From positions 62,001 through 126,000 of the forward strand of contig NZ_VZRB01000004.1 of the NCBI RefSeq assembly GCF_008806595.1: a stretch of 64,000 nucleotides of DNA, given 5' to 3'. Shown piece after piece: positions 56,493-64,000 of the stretch; positions within the stretch are counted from its first letter, which is position 1, and each line of letters begins with the position of its first letter. Under the pieces are notes generated by a model, which searched no databases, was not told the origin of the DNA, and saw only the letters and a list, made by a program, of their open reading frames with translations. A program made the position numbers and the translations under genes. The stretch comes from Streptomyces luteolifulvus (GTDB lineage Bacteria; Actinomycetota; Actinomycetes; Streptomycetales; Streptomycetaceae).

Positions 56493-57453
56493 CCGGAGCG
56501 CGCTGACGGCGGTCTCGCTGACCGTCCTGTCGTTGACGGCGAGCGGGTGCGTGGTGGTCCACGGGGAGAAGGAAGTGCTCCCCGCCACCACCGGAGCCGA
56601 GGCCGCGAAGGCGCTCCAGCAGTTCACCGCCGCGTACAACAAGGCCGACGAGGCGTTCGACAGTTCCCTCGACGCCGCCCATGTCACCGGTGCCCTCGGT
56701 GACATCGACGCGGCCCGGCTGAAGGCCGGTCGGGTCGTCCACCCTGACGGCAATCCCTCGCACTCTCCGCTGAAGCTGACGGACGCGAGGTTCACCGTCC
56801 CCAAGAAGGCGGGCTGGCCGCGCTGGTTCGTCGCGGACGCGCGCGGCAACAAGGGCGGCGATCTGCGCTGGCTGCTGGTGTTCACCCGCAACGAGCTGGA
56901 CGATCCGTGGCAGGTGGCGTTTCTGACGCTGGTGGCCGCCGACGACGTACCGGAGTTCAAGAAGGACGCGGACGGCTGGGCGGAGGCGGTGCCCGCGAAC
57001 TCCACCGAACTCGCCGTGCCGCCCGCGGACTTGAGCAAGGACTACGCGACGTTCCTTAAAAGCGGAGGCAAGGGCTTCGCCGACGGCACGCACACCAGTC
57101 TGTGGCGCAAGCAGCGTGCGAAGGAGTCCAGCAAGCCGGGCCTCGTCACGCAGTACATCGACGAGCCGCTGACCAGGGGCGACTACGCCCCGCTGGCGCT
57201 GCGCACCACGGACGGGGGCGCGCTGGTGTTCTTCACCACCCGCCGCTACCAGAAGCAGACCGCCGCGGCGGGCGCCTCGATCCCCACCCCGAGCGAGGGC
57301 GTGCAGGCCCTGACGACCGGCGAGATCAAGCAGTCGCTGATGATGGAGTTCGTCTCCAACGAGGTGGCCCTGGACCCGAAGCAGGGCTCGGCCGACGGCA
57401 AGGTGTCGATCCTGGGCCGGATCGAGGGGATGACCTCGGCGCAGGGGTCCTAG
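56452..57453 (+). CDS. Lipoprotein of the efe operon
   Basis: This 333-aa protein starts at ATG 56452 with GAAGGAAC upstream and within the end of efeU. Its lipobox LTASGC follows a hydrophobic stretch (Cys at about 33). The mature part is alpha/beta with no recognised domain. In-frame overlap and spacing show it belongs to the operon; a role in iron binding or envelope function is guesswork. Confidence 0.8.
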   Translation: MSRDRGPRRLGRLDRSALTAVSLTVLSLTASGCVVVHGEKEVLPATTGAEAAKALQQFTAAYNKADEAFDSSLDAAHVTGALGDIDAARLKAGRVVHPDGNPSHSPLKLTDARFTVPKKAGWPRWFVADARGNKGGDLRWLLVFTRNELDDPWQVAFLTLVAADDVPEFKKDADGWAEAVPANSTELAVPPADLSKDYATFLKSGGKGFADGTHTSLWRKQRAKESSKPGLVTQYIDEPLTRGDYAPLALRTTDGGALVFFTTRRYQKQTAAAGASIPTPSEGVQALTTGEIKQSLMMEFVSNEVALDPKQGSADGKVSILGRIEGMTSAQGS

Positions 57454-57492
57454 TGCCCCAACTGGCCCTGGCCGTCCCCGAGGATCAGGGGG

Positions 57493-58230
57493 TCAGTGGC
57501 GCAGGGGCCAGGCCGTCCCGACGTGGTCGGGCTGCTCGCCGGCGTACCGGGCGCACGCGTCCGTGAGGACTTCCAGCAGGTTCAGCGGGTCGGGCAGGGG
57601 GTGTTCGAGGCCGCGGACCCAGTGCACGCTCTGCTCGTCACCGGGCAGCCGGGCCGGTGGCAGGAGGACGTAGGACCCGCGGCAGTGCCAGCGCAGCCCC
57701 GGATGCTCGTCCATCGTCTCGGGATGGCAGTCCAGCTCGCACGGCCACCACTCGTCCTCGTCCTCGGGCGTGCCGCGGGTGAGGGTGAAGAAGAGCAGAC
57801 GGCCGTCGTCGCTCTCGGCCACCGGGCCGACCTCGATACCGGAGGCCAGCAGGCGCTCCAGCGCCTCCCGGCCGGCTGCGAGAGGCACGTCGAGGACGTC
57901 GTGCACCATGCCGGTCGCGGTGATGAAGTTGGCCTGCGGCTGATGACGGGACCAGCGCTCGATCTGCGCCTTGTCGGTCGTGGACTGCGTCTGCCAGGCG
58001 AACGACACCGGGTGCCGGGCCGGGGTGGGACAGCCGACGCGGTCGCAGGAACAGCGGTAGCCGGGGGCCGGGTACGCGGCGGGTGCGAGCGGCAGGCCCG
58101 CTCCGGCGGCGGCCAGCAGCAGGGCCTCACGGCCGCCGTCGTCGGCGGCGGCTTCCTTCGGACGGCGTCCACGCAGCCACTGGGAGAGTCTGCCCTGCCG
58201 GCCGGTCCGGCCGCCGAACTCCGCGCTCAT
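57493..58230 (-). CDS. Bifunctional DNA primase/polymerase (prim-pol) domain protein
   Basis: This 245-aa protein starts at ATG 58230. It has the prim-pol N-terminal pattern: ALLLAAAGAGLPLAPAAYP, a Cys-containing YRCSCDRVGCPTPARHP region, FAWQTQSTTDKAQIERW and FITATGMVHDVLDVP. It is a stand-alone domain without helicase, as found in many Streptomyces chromosomes, so replication function is unproven. It is downstream of the Rsm22 gene on the same strand. Confidence 0.8.
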   Translation of the reverse strand: MSAEFGGRTGRQGRLSQWLRGRRPKEAAADDGGREALLLAAAGAGLPLAPAAYPAPGYRCSCDRVGCPTPARHPVSFAWQTQSTTDKAQIERWSRHQPQANFITATGMVHDVLDVPLAAGREALERLLASGIEVGPVAESDDGRLLFFTLTRGTPEDEDEWWPCELDCHPETMDEHPGLRWHCRGSYVLLPPARLPGDEQSVHWVRGLEHPLPDPLNLLEVLTDACARYAGEQPDHVGTAWPLRH

Positions 58231-58338
58231 CTATCCCCTCGCCTCGCTGTCGTGCGGAACAGCATGCCCTATGGTCCCACTTTCTTGCGCTTCGGGGGGC
58301 CGGAGCCGACATCCGGGACAGCGGGGACGAGTCGGCGG

Positions 58339-59334
58339 CTACGTTTCGGAGGCGCACGGCGGCCAGGCGTCACCCCAGTCCGCGTCCCGGGCCGCCTTGT
58401 AGAGGTCGCCGTGGCGTTTGGTGACCGTGGTGCGGCGCAGCTGCTCGTCGGCCTCGCACAGGTCCAGGAGCACCTGGCCCTTGCGGATCTGGGGGCGCCG
58501 GACCACCCGGGAGGGGGCCGGGGCGACCGGGAGGCGGGTGGCGGCGACGTAGCTGAACTTCTCGTCCTCGTAGGCGAGGGAGCCGCCCTTGACCTGGCGG
58601 TGCAGGGAGGAACGCCTGACCCGGGCGGAGAAGTGGCACCAGTCCGTGCCGGGGACGATGGGGCAGGCGGCGCTGTGCGGGCAGGGGGCGGCGATGTGGA
58701 AGCCGGCGGCGAGCAGGCGGTCGCGGGCCTCGATGACGCGGGCGTAGCCGTCCGGGGTGCCGGCCTCGACGATCACCACGGTCTGCGCGGCGGCCGCGGC
58801 GGCGTCGACGAGCCGGTCGCGGTCGGGGGCGGTGAGCTCGTTGAGGACGTAGGAGACGGTGACGAGGTCGGTGCGGTCGAGGGTGAGGTCCGCGCCGATG
58901 CGGGTGCGCTGCCAGCGGGCGTCCCGCAGGGCGGGGCGGGCGGCGGCGATCTCCCGGCCGAGGGCGAGCGCGGGCTCGGCCCAGTCGAGCACGGTCACCG
59001 GGCGGGTGCCGTCCCAGGTCGCGCTGACGGCCCAGGTGGCGGCTCCGGTGCCGCCGCCGACGTCGACATGGCCGGCGGGCACCCAGTCCGGTACGGCCGC
59101 GGCGAGTGCGTCCAGAGCGGAGCGTACGGCCTCGAAGGTCGCGGGCATCCGGTACGCGGCGTAGGCGGCCACGTCGGCGCGGTCGCGGAGGATGGGGGCG
59201 TCGGTGGGGGTTGCACCCCGGTAGTTGGCGATCAGCCGGTCGACAGCCTGCGCCGCCTGCTTCGGCGGGAGCCCGTCAAGAAGGGTGGCCAGGGCGGTCC
59301 GGAGAGCTTCCGCCGGGGGTACGGGGGCGTTCAC
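58339..59334 (-). CDS. Rsm22-type ribosome-associated methyltransferase
   Basis: This 331-aa protein starts at ATG 59334. The SAM-binding motif is VDVGGGTGAATWAVS (about 88-102) and the post-I acidic motif VTVLDWAEPALALG. A C-terminal cysteine cluster, CPHSAACPI and DWCHF, matches the [4Fe-4S] ligands known for mitochondrial Rsm22/METTL17. Family members help assemble the small ribosomal subunit; bacterial members are little studied. Confidence 0.85.
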   Translation of the reverse strand: MNAPVPPAEALRTALATLLDGLPPKQAAQAVDRLIANYRGATPTDAPILRDRADVAAYAAYRMPATFEAVRSALDALAAAVPDWVPAGHVDVGGGTGAATWAVSATWDGTRPVTVLDWAEPALALGREIAAARPALRDARWQRTRIGADLTLDRTDLVTVSYVLNELTAPDRDRLVDAAAAAAQTVVIVEAGTPDGYARVIEARDRLLAAGFHIAAPCPHSAACPIVPGTDWCHFSARVRRSSLHRQVKGGSLAYEDEKFSYVAATRLPVAPAPSRVVRRPQIRKGQVLLDLCEADEQLRRTTVTKRHGDLYKAARDADWGDAWPPCASET

Positions 59335-59372
59335 CCGGCGATTCTAAGGGGGGCGGTGTCGGCGCGGGCCTC

Positions 59373-59400
59373 GCCGGGGGCTCCGCCCCGAGACCCCCGG
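59373..59400. repeat. G5/C5 palindromic repeat, copy 1 downstream of the serine-hydrolase gene
   Basis: GCCGGGGG-CTCCGCCCCGAGA-CCCCCGG in the 188-bp gap between the serine hydrolase and Rsm22 genes. It may act as a terminator for the hydrolase gene. Confidence 0.7.
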
Positions 59401-59452
59401 GCCTGTGGCCAGCCTGCCACCGGACCCGGTCGGCCGAGCGGTGACCGTCCCC

Positions 59453-59478
59453 TGGGGGCTGCCGTCCCTAGACCCCCG
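59453..59478. repeat. G5/C5 palindromic repeat, copy 2
   Basis: TGGGGG-CTGCCGTCCCTAGA-CCCCC, same orientation as copy 1 and 80 bp away. Confidence 0.7.
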
Positions 59479-59522
59479 GCTCTGCCCACCACCGCCGACT
59501 CGCCCGGACCAGCAGTGACCCG

Positions 59523-60677
59523 CTACCTCCCCCTCACCGCCCGCGCCAGCCTCGTCCCCGCCGCTGCCCTCGGCCCGCTGTCGGCCGCGCGCCTGCGTGG
59601 GTGCACCGTGTTCGCCAGGAGTACCAGGAACGTGTCCGTCGCCGGGTCCAGCACCAGGGACGTACCCGTGAAGCCCGTGTGGCCCGCCGCTCCCCGTCCG
59701 GCCAGTTCGCCCATGAACCACGGCTGGTCGACCGCGAAGCCCAGGCCCGGCGGGGTGAGGAGGAGCTCGACGAAGTCGGGGCCGAGGATGCGGGCGGGGC
59801 CGTACGAGCCGCCCGCGAGCAGGGCGCGGCAGAAGACCGCCAGGTCACGGCCCGTGGAGAACAGGCCCGCGTGGCCCGCCACCCCGCCCAGCGCCCACGC
59901 GTTCTCGTCGTGCACCTCGCCCCGCAGCATGCCCCGGTCCGCCTTGGCCCACGGCCGGCGCTGGTCCTCGGTCGCCGCCGCACCGGGGCAGGGTCCGAAG
60001 CGGGTCGCCGTCATTCCCAGCGGCCGGGTGATCCCGTCGTGGAAGAGGACGTCGAGCGGGCGGCCGGTGATGCGTTCCAGGACGTGCTGGAGCAGGAGCA
60101 GGTTGAGGTCCGAGTAGGTGTACGTGCCGGGCACCCGCTTCGGTGCCTCCGCACGCAGCAGCGCGAGCCGTGCCGCGTGGTCCGGGCAGTCGTACAGCGG
60201 GAGTTCGGGCCGCAGCCCGGAGGTGTGCGTGAGCAGTTCCCGTACGGTGATGCCGTGCTCGGCGGCCGCGCGGAACTCCGGGAGATACGCGCCCACCCGC
60301 GCGTCGATGCCGAGTGTGCCCCGCTCGATCTGCTGCACGGCGGCGACGGCCGTGAACAGCTTGGTGAGTGAGGCCAGGTCGAAGGGGGTGTCGACGGTGG
60401 CCGGGACGCGGGCGGCGGGCGGCAGTTCCACTCCCGCGTCGGTCCTCGGGTCGTAGGACGCGTAGCGCACGGCCCAGCCCGCCGCCTCCTCGACGGCGAT
60501 CACCGGGCCGCGCCCGGCGACGACCACGGCGCCCGCCGCCCAGGGCCGTTTCCCGCGGGTGAGGGCCTGGACGTCGGCGACGAGGTGGTCGAGTGCGCGG
60601 GGTCCAGTCCGGCCCGTTCCGGTGTGTCGCGGCGCAGTCGCGGTGCGCTCAGTTCTCCGCCCCTTCCGCACTCGCAC
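59523..60677 (-). CDS. Beta-lactamase-type serine hydrolase (class C/AmpC fold)
   Basis: This 384-aa protein has the SxxK motif SLTK (about residue 103), YSDLN in place of YxN (Tyr near 187) and GHTGFTG (HTG) near the end. No convincing signal peptide is seen, so it is probably cytoplasmic: an esterase, DD-peptidase-like or amidase protein rather than a drug-resistance beta-lactamase. The GTG at 60677 overlaps the upstream MFS gene by 29 bp; the exact start is uncertain. Confidence 0.8.
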   Translation of the reverse strand: MRVRKGRRTERTATAPRHTGTGRTGPRALDHLVADVQALTRGKRPWAAGAVVVAGRGPVIAVEEAAGWAVRYASYDPRTDAGVELPPAARVPATVDTPFDLASLTKLFTAVAAVQQIERGTLGIDARVGAYLPEFRAAAEHGITVRELLTHTSGLRPELPLYDCPDHAARLALLRAEAPKRVPGTYTYSDLNLLLLQHVLERITGRPLDVLFHDGITRPLGMTATRFGPCPGAAATEDQRRPWAKADRGMLRGEVHDENAWALGGVAGHAGLFSTGRDLAVFCRALLAGGSYGPARILGPDFVELLLTPPGLGFAVDQPWFMGELAGRGAAGHTGFTGTSLVLDPATDTFLVLLANTVHPRRRAADSGPRAAAGTRLARAVRGR

Positions 60678-61944
60678 GCCCGTTCCATGGACGGCACATA
60701 CCCAGGAAGCAGCCCAGCGCCACCAGTGCGGCGGCCAGCTGGACGACGGCCATCGGGACCGCGGTGTGCTCGCCCGCGATCCCGACCAGCGGGGAGGCGA
60801 TCGCGCCGATGAGGAAGGAGGACGTCCCGAGCAGCGCGGACGCGGAGCCCGCGGAGTGCTGGGTGCGCATGAGGGCGAGGGCCTGGGTGTTGGGCAGGGT
60901 GACGCCCATCGCGGACATCAGCACGAACAGCGCCGCGGCGACGGGGGCGAGGCCGACCTCGCCGAAGAGGCCGGCCGACATCAGCAGCAGGACGGTCGCG
61001 GCGGCGATGACCACCGAGAGGCCCGTGGCCAGGACCCGGTCCAGGCTGACCCGGCCGACCAGTACCTTGCCGTTGATCTGGCCGACGACCACGAGTCCGA
61101 CCGAGTTGAGGCCGAACAGCAGGCTGAAGGTCTGCGGGGAGGCGCCGTAGATCTCCTGGATCACGAACGGCGAGGCCGAGATGTAGGCGAACAGCGCGGC
61201 GAAGGCGAAGCCGCCCGCGAGCATGTAGCCGGTGAAGGGCAGGTCGGTGAGCAGACGGCGCATGGAGCGCAGGGCCTCGCCGACCCCGCCCGCGTGGCGT
61301 TCGGCGGGTTCGAGCGTCTCGGGGAGCCTCGCCCAGACGAGACCGGCCAGCAGCACCCCCACGCCGGCCAGTACGACGAACACGCCCCGCCAGTCCGTCA
61401 CCCGCAGGATCTGGCCGCCGATGAGCGGTGCGACGATCGGGGCGGTCCCGGAGATCAGCATGAGGCTGGAGAAGAAGCGGGCCATGGCCATGCCCTCGTA
61501 CAGATCGCGGACGACGGCCCGCGCGATCACTATCCCGGCGGCGCCCGCGAGGCCCTGCGCCAGCCGGAACGCGACCAGCGACTCGACGGTGGGCGCGAGG
61601 GCGCACAGGACGGTGGCGACGACGTACACGGCGAGGCCCGCGAGCAGCGGGCGTCTGCGGCCCCATCTGTCGCTCATCGGGCCGACCACGAGCTGTCCCA
61701 GCGCCATGCCGGCCAGGCAGGCGGTCAGGGTGAGCTGGACGGTCGCGGCGGGTGCGTGCAGGGACCTGGTGACCTCCGGGAGCGCGGGGAGGTACATGTC
61801 CATGGCCAGCGGCGGGGTGGCGGTGAGCCCGCCGAGGACGAGCATGACGAGGAAACCGGTGCGCCGGGCCGCACGGAGAGGCGGCCGTCCATCCGCCACG
61901 GCCGCCTGTTCGAGGTCCGGTGTCGACCCCCCGGGCTCCTGCAT
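60649..61944 (-). CDS. MFS exporter, Bcr/CflA family
   Basis: This 431-aa protein starts at ATG 61944. It has 12 membrane segments and the Bcr/CflA start LTATPPLAMDMYLPALPEV, motif A GPMSDRWGRRRPLLAG and motif C GTAPIVAPLIGG. Relatives confer bicyclomycin, sulfonamide or chloramphenicol export. It is the first gene of a likely two-gene unit with the serine hydrolase. The region upstream holds two small dyads that may be operators. Confidence 0.9.
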   Translation of the reverse strand: MQEPGGSTPDLEQAAVADGRPPLRAARRTGFLVMLVLGGLTATPPLAMDMYLPALPEVTRSLHAPAATVQLTLTACLAGMALGQLVVGPMSDRWGRRRPLLAGLAVYVVATVLCALAPTVESLVAFRLAQGLAGAAGIVIARAVVRDLYEGMAMARFFSSLMLISGTAPIVAPLIGGQILRVTDWRGVFVVLAGVGVLLAGLVWARLPETLEPAERHAGGVGEALRSMRRLLTDLPFTGYMLAGGFAFAALFAYISASPFVIQEIYGASPQTFSLLFGLNSVGLVVVGQINGKVLVGRVSLDRVLATGLSVVIAAATVLLLMSAGLFGEVGLAPVAAALFVLMSAMGVTLPNTQALALMRTQHSAGSASALLGTSSFLIGAIASPLVGIAGEHTAVPMAVVQLAAALVALGCFLGMCRPWNGRASAEGAEN

Positions 61945-62356
61945 GCGCCCCCCTCTCCGAGTGCTCCGCCACCTATGCTCTCAGCTCGCACAAGATGCCG
62001 GGGGTCAGGTGAGCGAGGGCGTCCGCCAGCCCTCGGAGCTGATGCCTGCCTGATCAGCCCGGTCTTCTCGGCGACGCTGCGGCCCCATGGATCCGAAAAC
62101 CGTCAACTCCTCAACCTGCACAACCGGAATCACACATTCCGCGTCATATAAGCCGGTAGCGGGCTTATGCTCTTCATCTCCTCCATCAGAGCTTCACACT
62201 TGGAGCACGAAGCTTCCGCAGACCACATCGAGGGGGGAGGCGGCAGCCGTTCCACGGCACCGGGTGGGGGTGGACCTCGCGTGGGACCGCGAGGGTGCAC
62301 ACCGGTGCGTGGAACGGCTGCCGTGTGACGTCCGTCGCGGGTGTTCAGACCTGCGC
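61945..62356. other. 412-bp gap with dyads and a complex palindrome, no gene
   Basis: The gap between the Bcr/CflA exporter and the NTF2-like gene contains GGAAT-N5-ATTCC (62126-62140) and ATAAGCC-N7-GGCTTAT (62148-62168), both AT-richer than the surroundings. It also holds the palindrome at 62241-62323, listed separately. Short open frames here on both strands lack ribosome sites and family likeness. Confidence 0.6.
62241..62323. repeat. 22-bp inverted repeat enclosing a second hairpin
   Basis: Outer arms 62241-62263 and 62302-62323 pair over 22 bp with a single bulge (62257). Inside, CCTCGCG (62275-62281) pairs with CGCGAGG (62288-62294). It lies 34 bp beyond the stop of the NTF2-like gene on the minus strand, so it may be that gene's terminator, a structured RNA or a remnant of a small mobile element. 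Confidence 0.8.
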
Positions 62357-62683
62357 TCAGGCCTGGCCGGTCTCGAAGCGTGAGATCCTGCCGTCGTCCT
62401 CGACCGTGAACCGCCACTTGGTGCGCATCTCGCCCCAGGTGTCGTTGCTGTAGCGGGCGAGGAGGGCGCGGCCGCGCTGCGATTCGTTGTCGACCTCCAT
62501 GTGACCGTGGGAGGAGAAGATCTCCCGGTCGATCCAGTCGGCGAGGTCACGCTCCGAGCCGTCGTCCGACATGGTCGCGTCGTCCGTGAGGAGCTTGAGG
62601 AAGCCGTCCCGGTCATGGGCGTTGACGGCGGAGACGAAGGCCCGGACGGACGGGTCGCTGAGTCTGGCGGTCTGAATCGTCAT
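62357..62683 (-). CDS. NTF2-like (SnoaL-type) protein
   Basis: This 108-aa protein starts at ATG 62683. The cone-shaped NTF2 fold is seen in FVSAVNAHDRDGFLKLLTDDATMSDDG (short motif AVNAHDRDGF), DWIDREIFSSHGHMEV and WRFTVEDDGRISRFETGQA. Members bind small hydrophobic ligands or act as isomerases or cyclases. No specific function can be given. Confidence 0.8.
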   Translation of the reverse strand: MTIQTARLSDPSVRAFVSAVNAHDRDGFLKLLTDDATMSDDGSERDLADWIDREIFSSHGHMEVDNESQRGRALLARYSNDTWGEMRTKWRFTVEDDGRISRFETGQA

Positions 62684-62815
62684 GCCAGCCAGACTCACAC
62701 CGCCCCTGTGGACCCGCCACCCGAACGGCGGCCCGGACGAGCCCGCCGGGTGTGGGAAGTGCGACGGTGGAAACGCGGAAGGGGCTTGTTCCTGCTGTCT
62801 GTTCCAGGAGTCATC

Positions 62816-63382
62816 GTGAAGGGATTCGAGCGACGTGATCTGGGCCTGCTGCTGCTCCGGATGGGCGTCGGCGGAGTACTGGCGGCGCACGGCACACAGA
62901 AGCTGTTCGGCTGGTTCGGCGGACACGGCATCGAGGGAACCGGCCAGTTCATGGAGTCCGTCGGCTACGAGCCCGGAAAGGCGAGCGCACGGACGGCGGG
63001 GCTGGCCGAGGCCGGCGGCGGCACACTGCTGGCGCTGGGCCTGGCCACCCCGGCCGCGGGCGCGGCGGCGGCCGGTGCCATGGCGGGCGCGTCGGCGGTC
63101 CACACGCCGAACGGCTTCTTCAACGCGGAGGGCGGCTACGAGTACGCGGCGACCCTGGGCCTGACGGCAGCGGGCCTCGCCGTGACGGGCCCCGGCCGCC
63201 TCTCCCTCGACCACGCACTCGGCCATGCGGCGAACCGCGGCTGGATGATCCCGACGGCGTTCGCGGCGACGGGCCTGGTGACGGCACTGGTCGTGGGTGC
63301 ACGCAACCGCCGGGTACGCAAGCCGAAGGAGGGCGAGCAGGGGGTGCTGTTCGAGGGAGAGGAAGAGCTGTACAGCGAGTAG
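62816..63382 (+). CDS. DoxX-family membrane protein
   Basis: This 188-aa protein starts at GTG 62816 with CCAGGAG upstream. It has four membrane segments. DoxX features are RDLGLLLLRMGVGGVLAAHG, QKLFGWFGGHG and NGFFNAEGGYEY. Some DoxX proteins take part in redox or oxidative-stress complexes; the role here is unknown. It is divergent from the NTF2-like gene. Confidence 0.88.
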   Translation: MKGFERRDLGLLLLRMGVGGVLAAHGTQKLFGWFGGHGIEGTGQFMESVGYEPGKASARTAGLAEAGGGTLLALGLATPAAGAAAAGAMAGASAVHTPNGFFNAEGGYEYAATLGLTAAGLAVTGPGRLSLDHALGHAANRGWMIPTAFAATGLVTALVVGARNRRVRKPKEGEQGVLFEGEEELYSE

Positions 63383-63477
63383 GACCTGCCCGGCACGGGC
63401 ACGGTGTCCCGGAGCCGGGCCGGCATGTTTGGGAGCGGCGGGTCGAGGGCGGTGCGCAGCCGGCTGCCGCGGGCGGT

Positions 63478-63672
63478 TCAGCCGAAGCGGCCCTCCACGT
63501 AGTCCGCCGTGCGGGGGTCCGACGGGGTGGAGAACATCGTGGACGTCGGGCCGTGTTCCACGATGGCGCCGGGAGCGCCCTGTTCGGCGAGGAAGAAGGC
63601 GCACTGGTCGGAGATACGGGCGGCCTGCTGCATGTTGTGGGTGACGATCACGATCGTCACCTCGTGGGCCCA
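63478..63672 (-). pseudogene. 3' remnant of a phosphate ABC transporter ATPase gene (pstB)
   Basis: About 62 codons encode the PstB C-terminus: [19 protein letters not shown] (H-loop), AFFLAEQG and a [12 protein letters not shown] end. The first 190 or so residues, including Walker A, signature and Walker B, are absent. Homology stops near 63672 where the promoter region of the blaI-type gene begins, so the 5' part was lost by deletion or rearrangement. It cannot encode a working ATPase. Confidence 0.85.
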
Positions 63673-63758
63673 GGTCGGTACTGCCCTGGGCCGAAAACCT
63701 GCCCTGACCGCTCGACTACTATGGCCTTGCGTATTCGTTGGCGAAGGGAAGTCAGGCG

Positions 63759-64000
63759 ATGCGGCGGCTGGGGGAACTCGAAGCGGAGATCATGGATCGC
63801 CTCTGGACGTGGAACCGTCCGGCGACCGTGCGCGAGATAGTCGATGACATCAACACGATCCGCCCCGTCGCGTACACCACGGTGATGACGGTCACCAACA
63901 TCCTCTACACCAAGGGCTGGCTGCTGCGCGGCAAGCACGGCCGGGCCTGGCTGTACACGCCGGTTCGCAGCCGCGAGGCGTACGCCGCCGCACTCATGGA
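63759..64000 (+). CDS. BlaI/MecI-type winged-helix repressor (3' end outside window)
   Basis: ATG 63759 follows an AAGGGAA site at a somewhat long spacing. The 80 visible residues are the winged helix of BlaI/MecI/CopY regulators: [47 protein letters not shown] and the GRAWLYTP wing. Such repressors control beta-lactamase or metal/respiratory genes and usually sit next to a membrane peptidase (BlaR-like M56), which may lie beyond the window. Confidence 0.85.
   Translation, partial: MRRLGELEAEIMDRLWTWNRPATVREIVDDINTIRPVAYTTVMTVTNILYTKGWLLRGKHGRAWLYTPVRSREAYAAALM

Noticed and set aside
57496..60117. An 873-codon open frame on the + strand across three genes
   Set aside because: It runs antisense through the primase, Rsm22 and hydrolase genes, crosses their boundaries and has low-complexity composition.
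59523..60677. A drug-resistance beta-lactamase
   Set aside because: SxxK and HTG motifs are present, but there is no export signal and YSDLN replaces YxN, so a general serine hydrolase is the safer call.
60559..62151. A 530-codon + strand frame antisense to the Bcr/CflA exporter
   Set aside because: Composition is Gly/Glu/Arg-rich with no membrane segments or domains, while the opposite strand encodes a clear 12-segment exporter.
62087..62417. Short open frames on both strands between the exporter and NTF2-like genes
   Set aside because: No ribosome site at a proper distance, no family likeness, and they cross the large palindrome.

Overview
The window is a 64 kb piece of a Streptomyces chromosome. 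This is supported by the very high G+C content, long non-coding open frames on both strands, GTG starts, probable leaderless transcripts, and gene content (malR/malEFG/aglA, glnE, glnA2, an AfsR/SARP regulator, actinobacterial iron boxes). Gene order resembles the malR-glnE-glnA2-nadE-panB region of S. coelicolor. No rRNA, tRNA, CRISPR array, intact insertion sequence or prophage was seen.

Layout. 1-8.1 kb: a truncated NAD-dependent epimerase, a secreted DUF1996 protein, a lipoprotein, a sigma-factor-like membrane protein, a TetR regulator, a CHMI-type isomerase and a receiver-PP2C phosphatase. 8.2-21.9 kb: a complete alpha-glucan system. It has a 1799-aa secreted amylase-pullulanase, a secreted alpha-amylase, intracellular alpha-glucosidase AglA, the maltose/maltodextrin importer MalEFG and the repressor MalR. 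Repeated TGCAAG/GCAAG operator-like elements and strong stem-loops lie between the genes. 22-30 kb: a PAP2 phosphatase, GlnE, a frameshifted PPOX gene followed by a glyoxalase, a frameshifted foreign-looking deaminase-like gene, and GlnA2. 30-33.3 kb: flavohemoglobin and NsrR (nitric oxide defence), then a DUF3105/DUF305 pair. 33.4-41.3 kb: NAD synthase, an MFS exporter, an endo/exonuclease-phosphatase protein, a TetR/DHA2 exporter pair and PanB. 41.5-47.2 kb: a two-gene ABC exporter whose promoter carries six SARP-like heptamers at about 11-bp spacing, convergent with a 1271-aa AfsR/SARP regulator that has a hexapeptide-repeat linker. 47.4-52.8 kb: an M50 protease, a small membrane protein, an F420-NADP reductase, methionine aminopeptidase, haem oxygenase behind an iron box, and a PhzF-like protein. 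53.1-57.5 kb: the EfeO-EfeB-EfeU iron uptake operon plus a lipoprotein, behind an iron box. 57.5-64 kb: a primase-polymerase-like protein, an Rsm22-type methyltransferase, a beta-lactamase-type hydrolase, a Bcr/CflA exporter, an NTF2-like protein, DoxX, a 3' remnant of pstB, and the start of a BlaI-type repressor.

How they work together. Secreted enzymes cut starch and glycogen; MalEFG imports the products; AglA releases glucose; MalR coordinates expression. GlnE and GlnA2 concern nitrogen metabolism. HmuO and the Efe operon recover iron and probably share DmdR/IdeR control. The most interesting signals are the SARP-like heptamer array, the frameshifted deaminase-like gene with its two motifs in different frames, a dispersed family of short G5/C5 palindromes (one read into the end of hmuO), a complex palindrome at 62241-62323, and the set of conserved operators and intercistronic hairpins in the maltose region.
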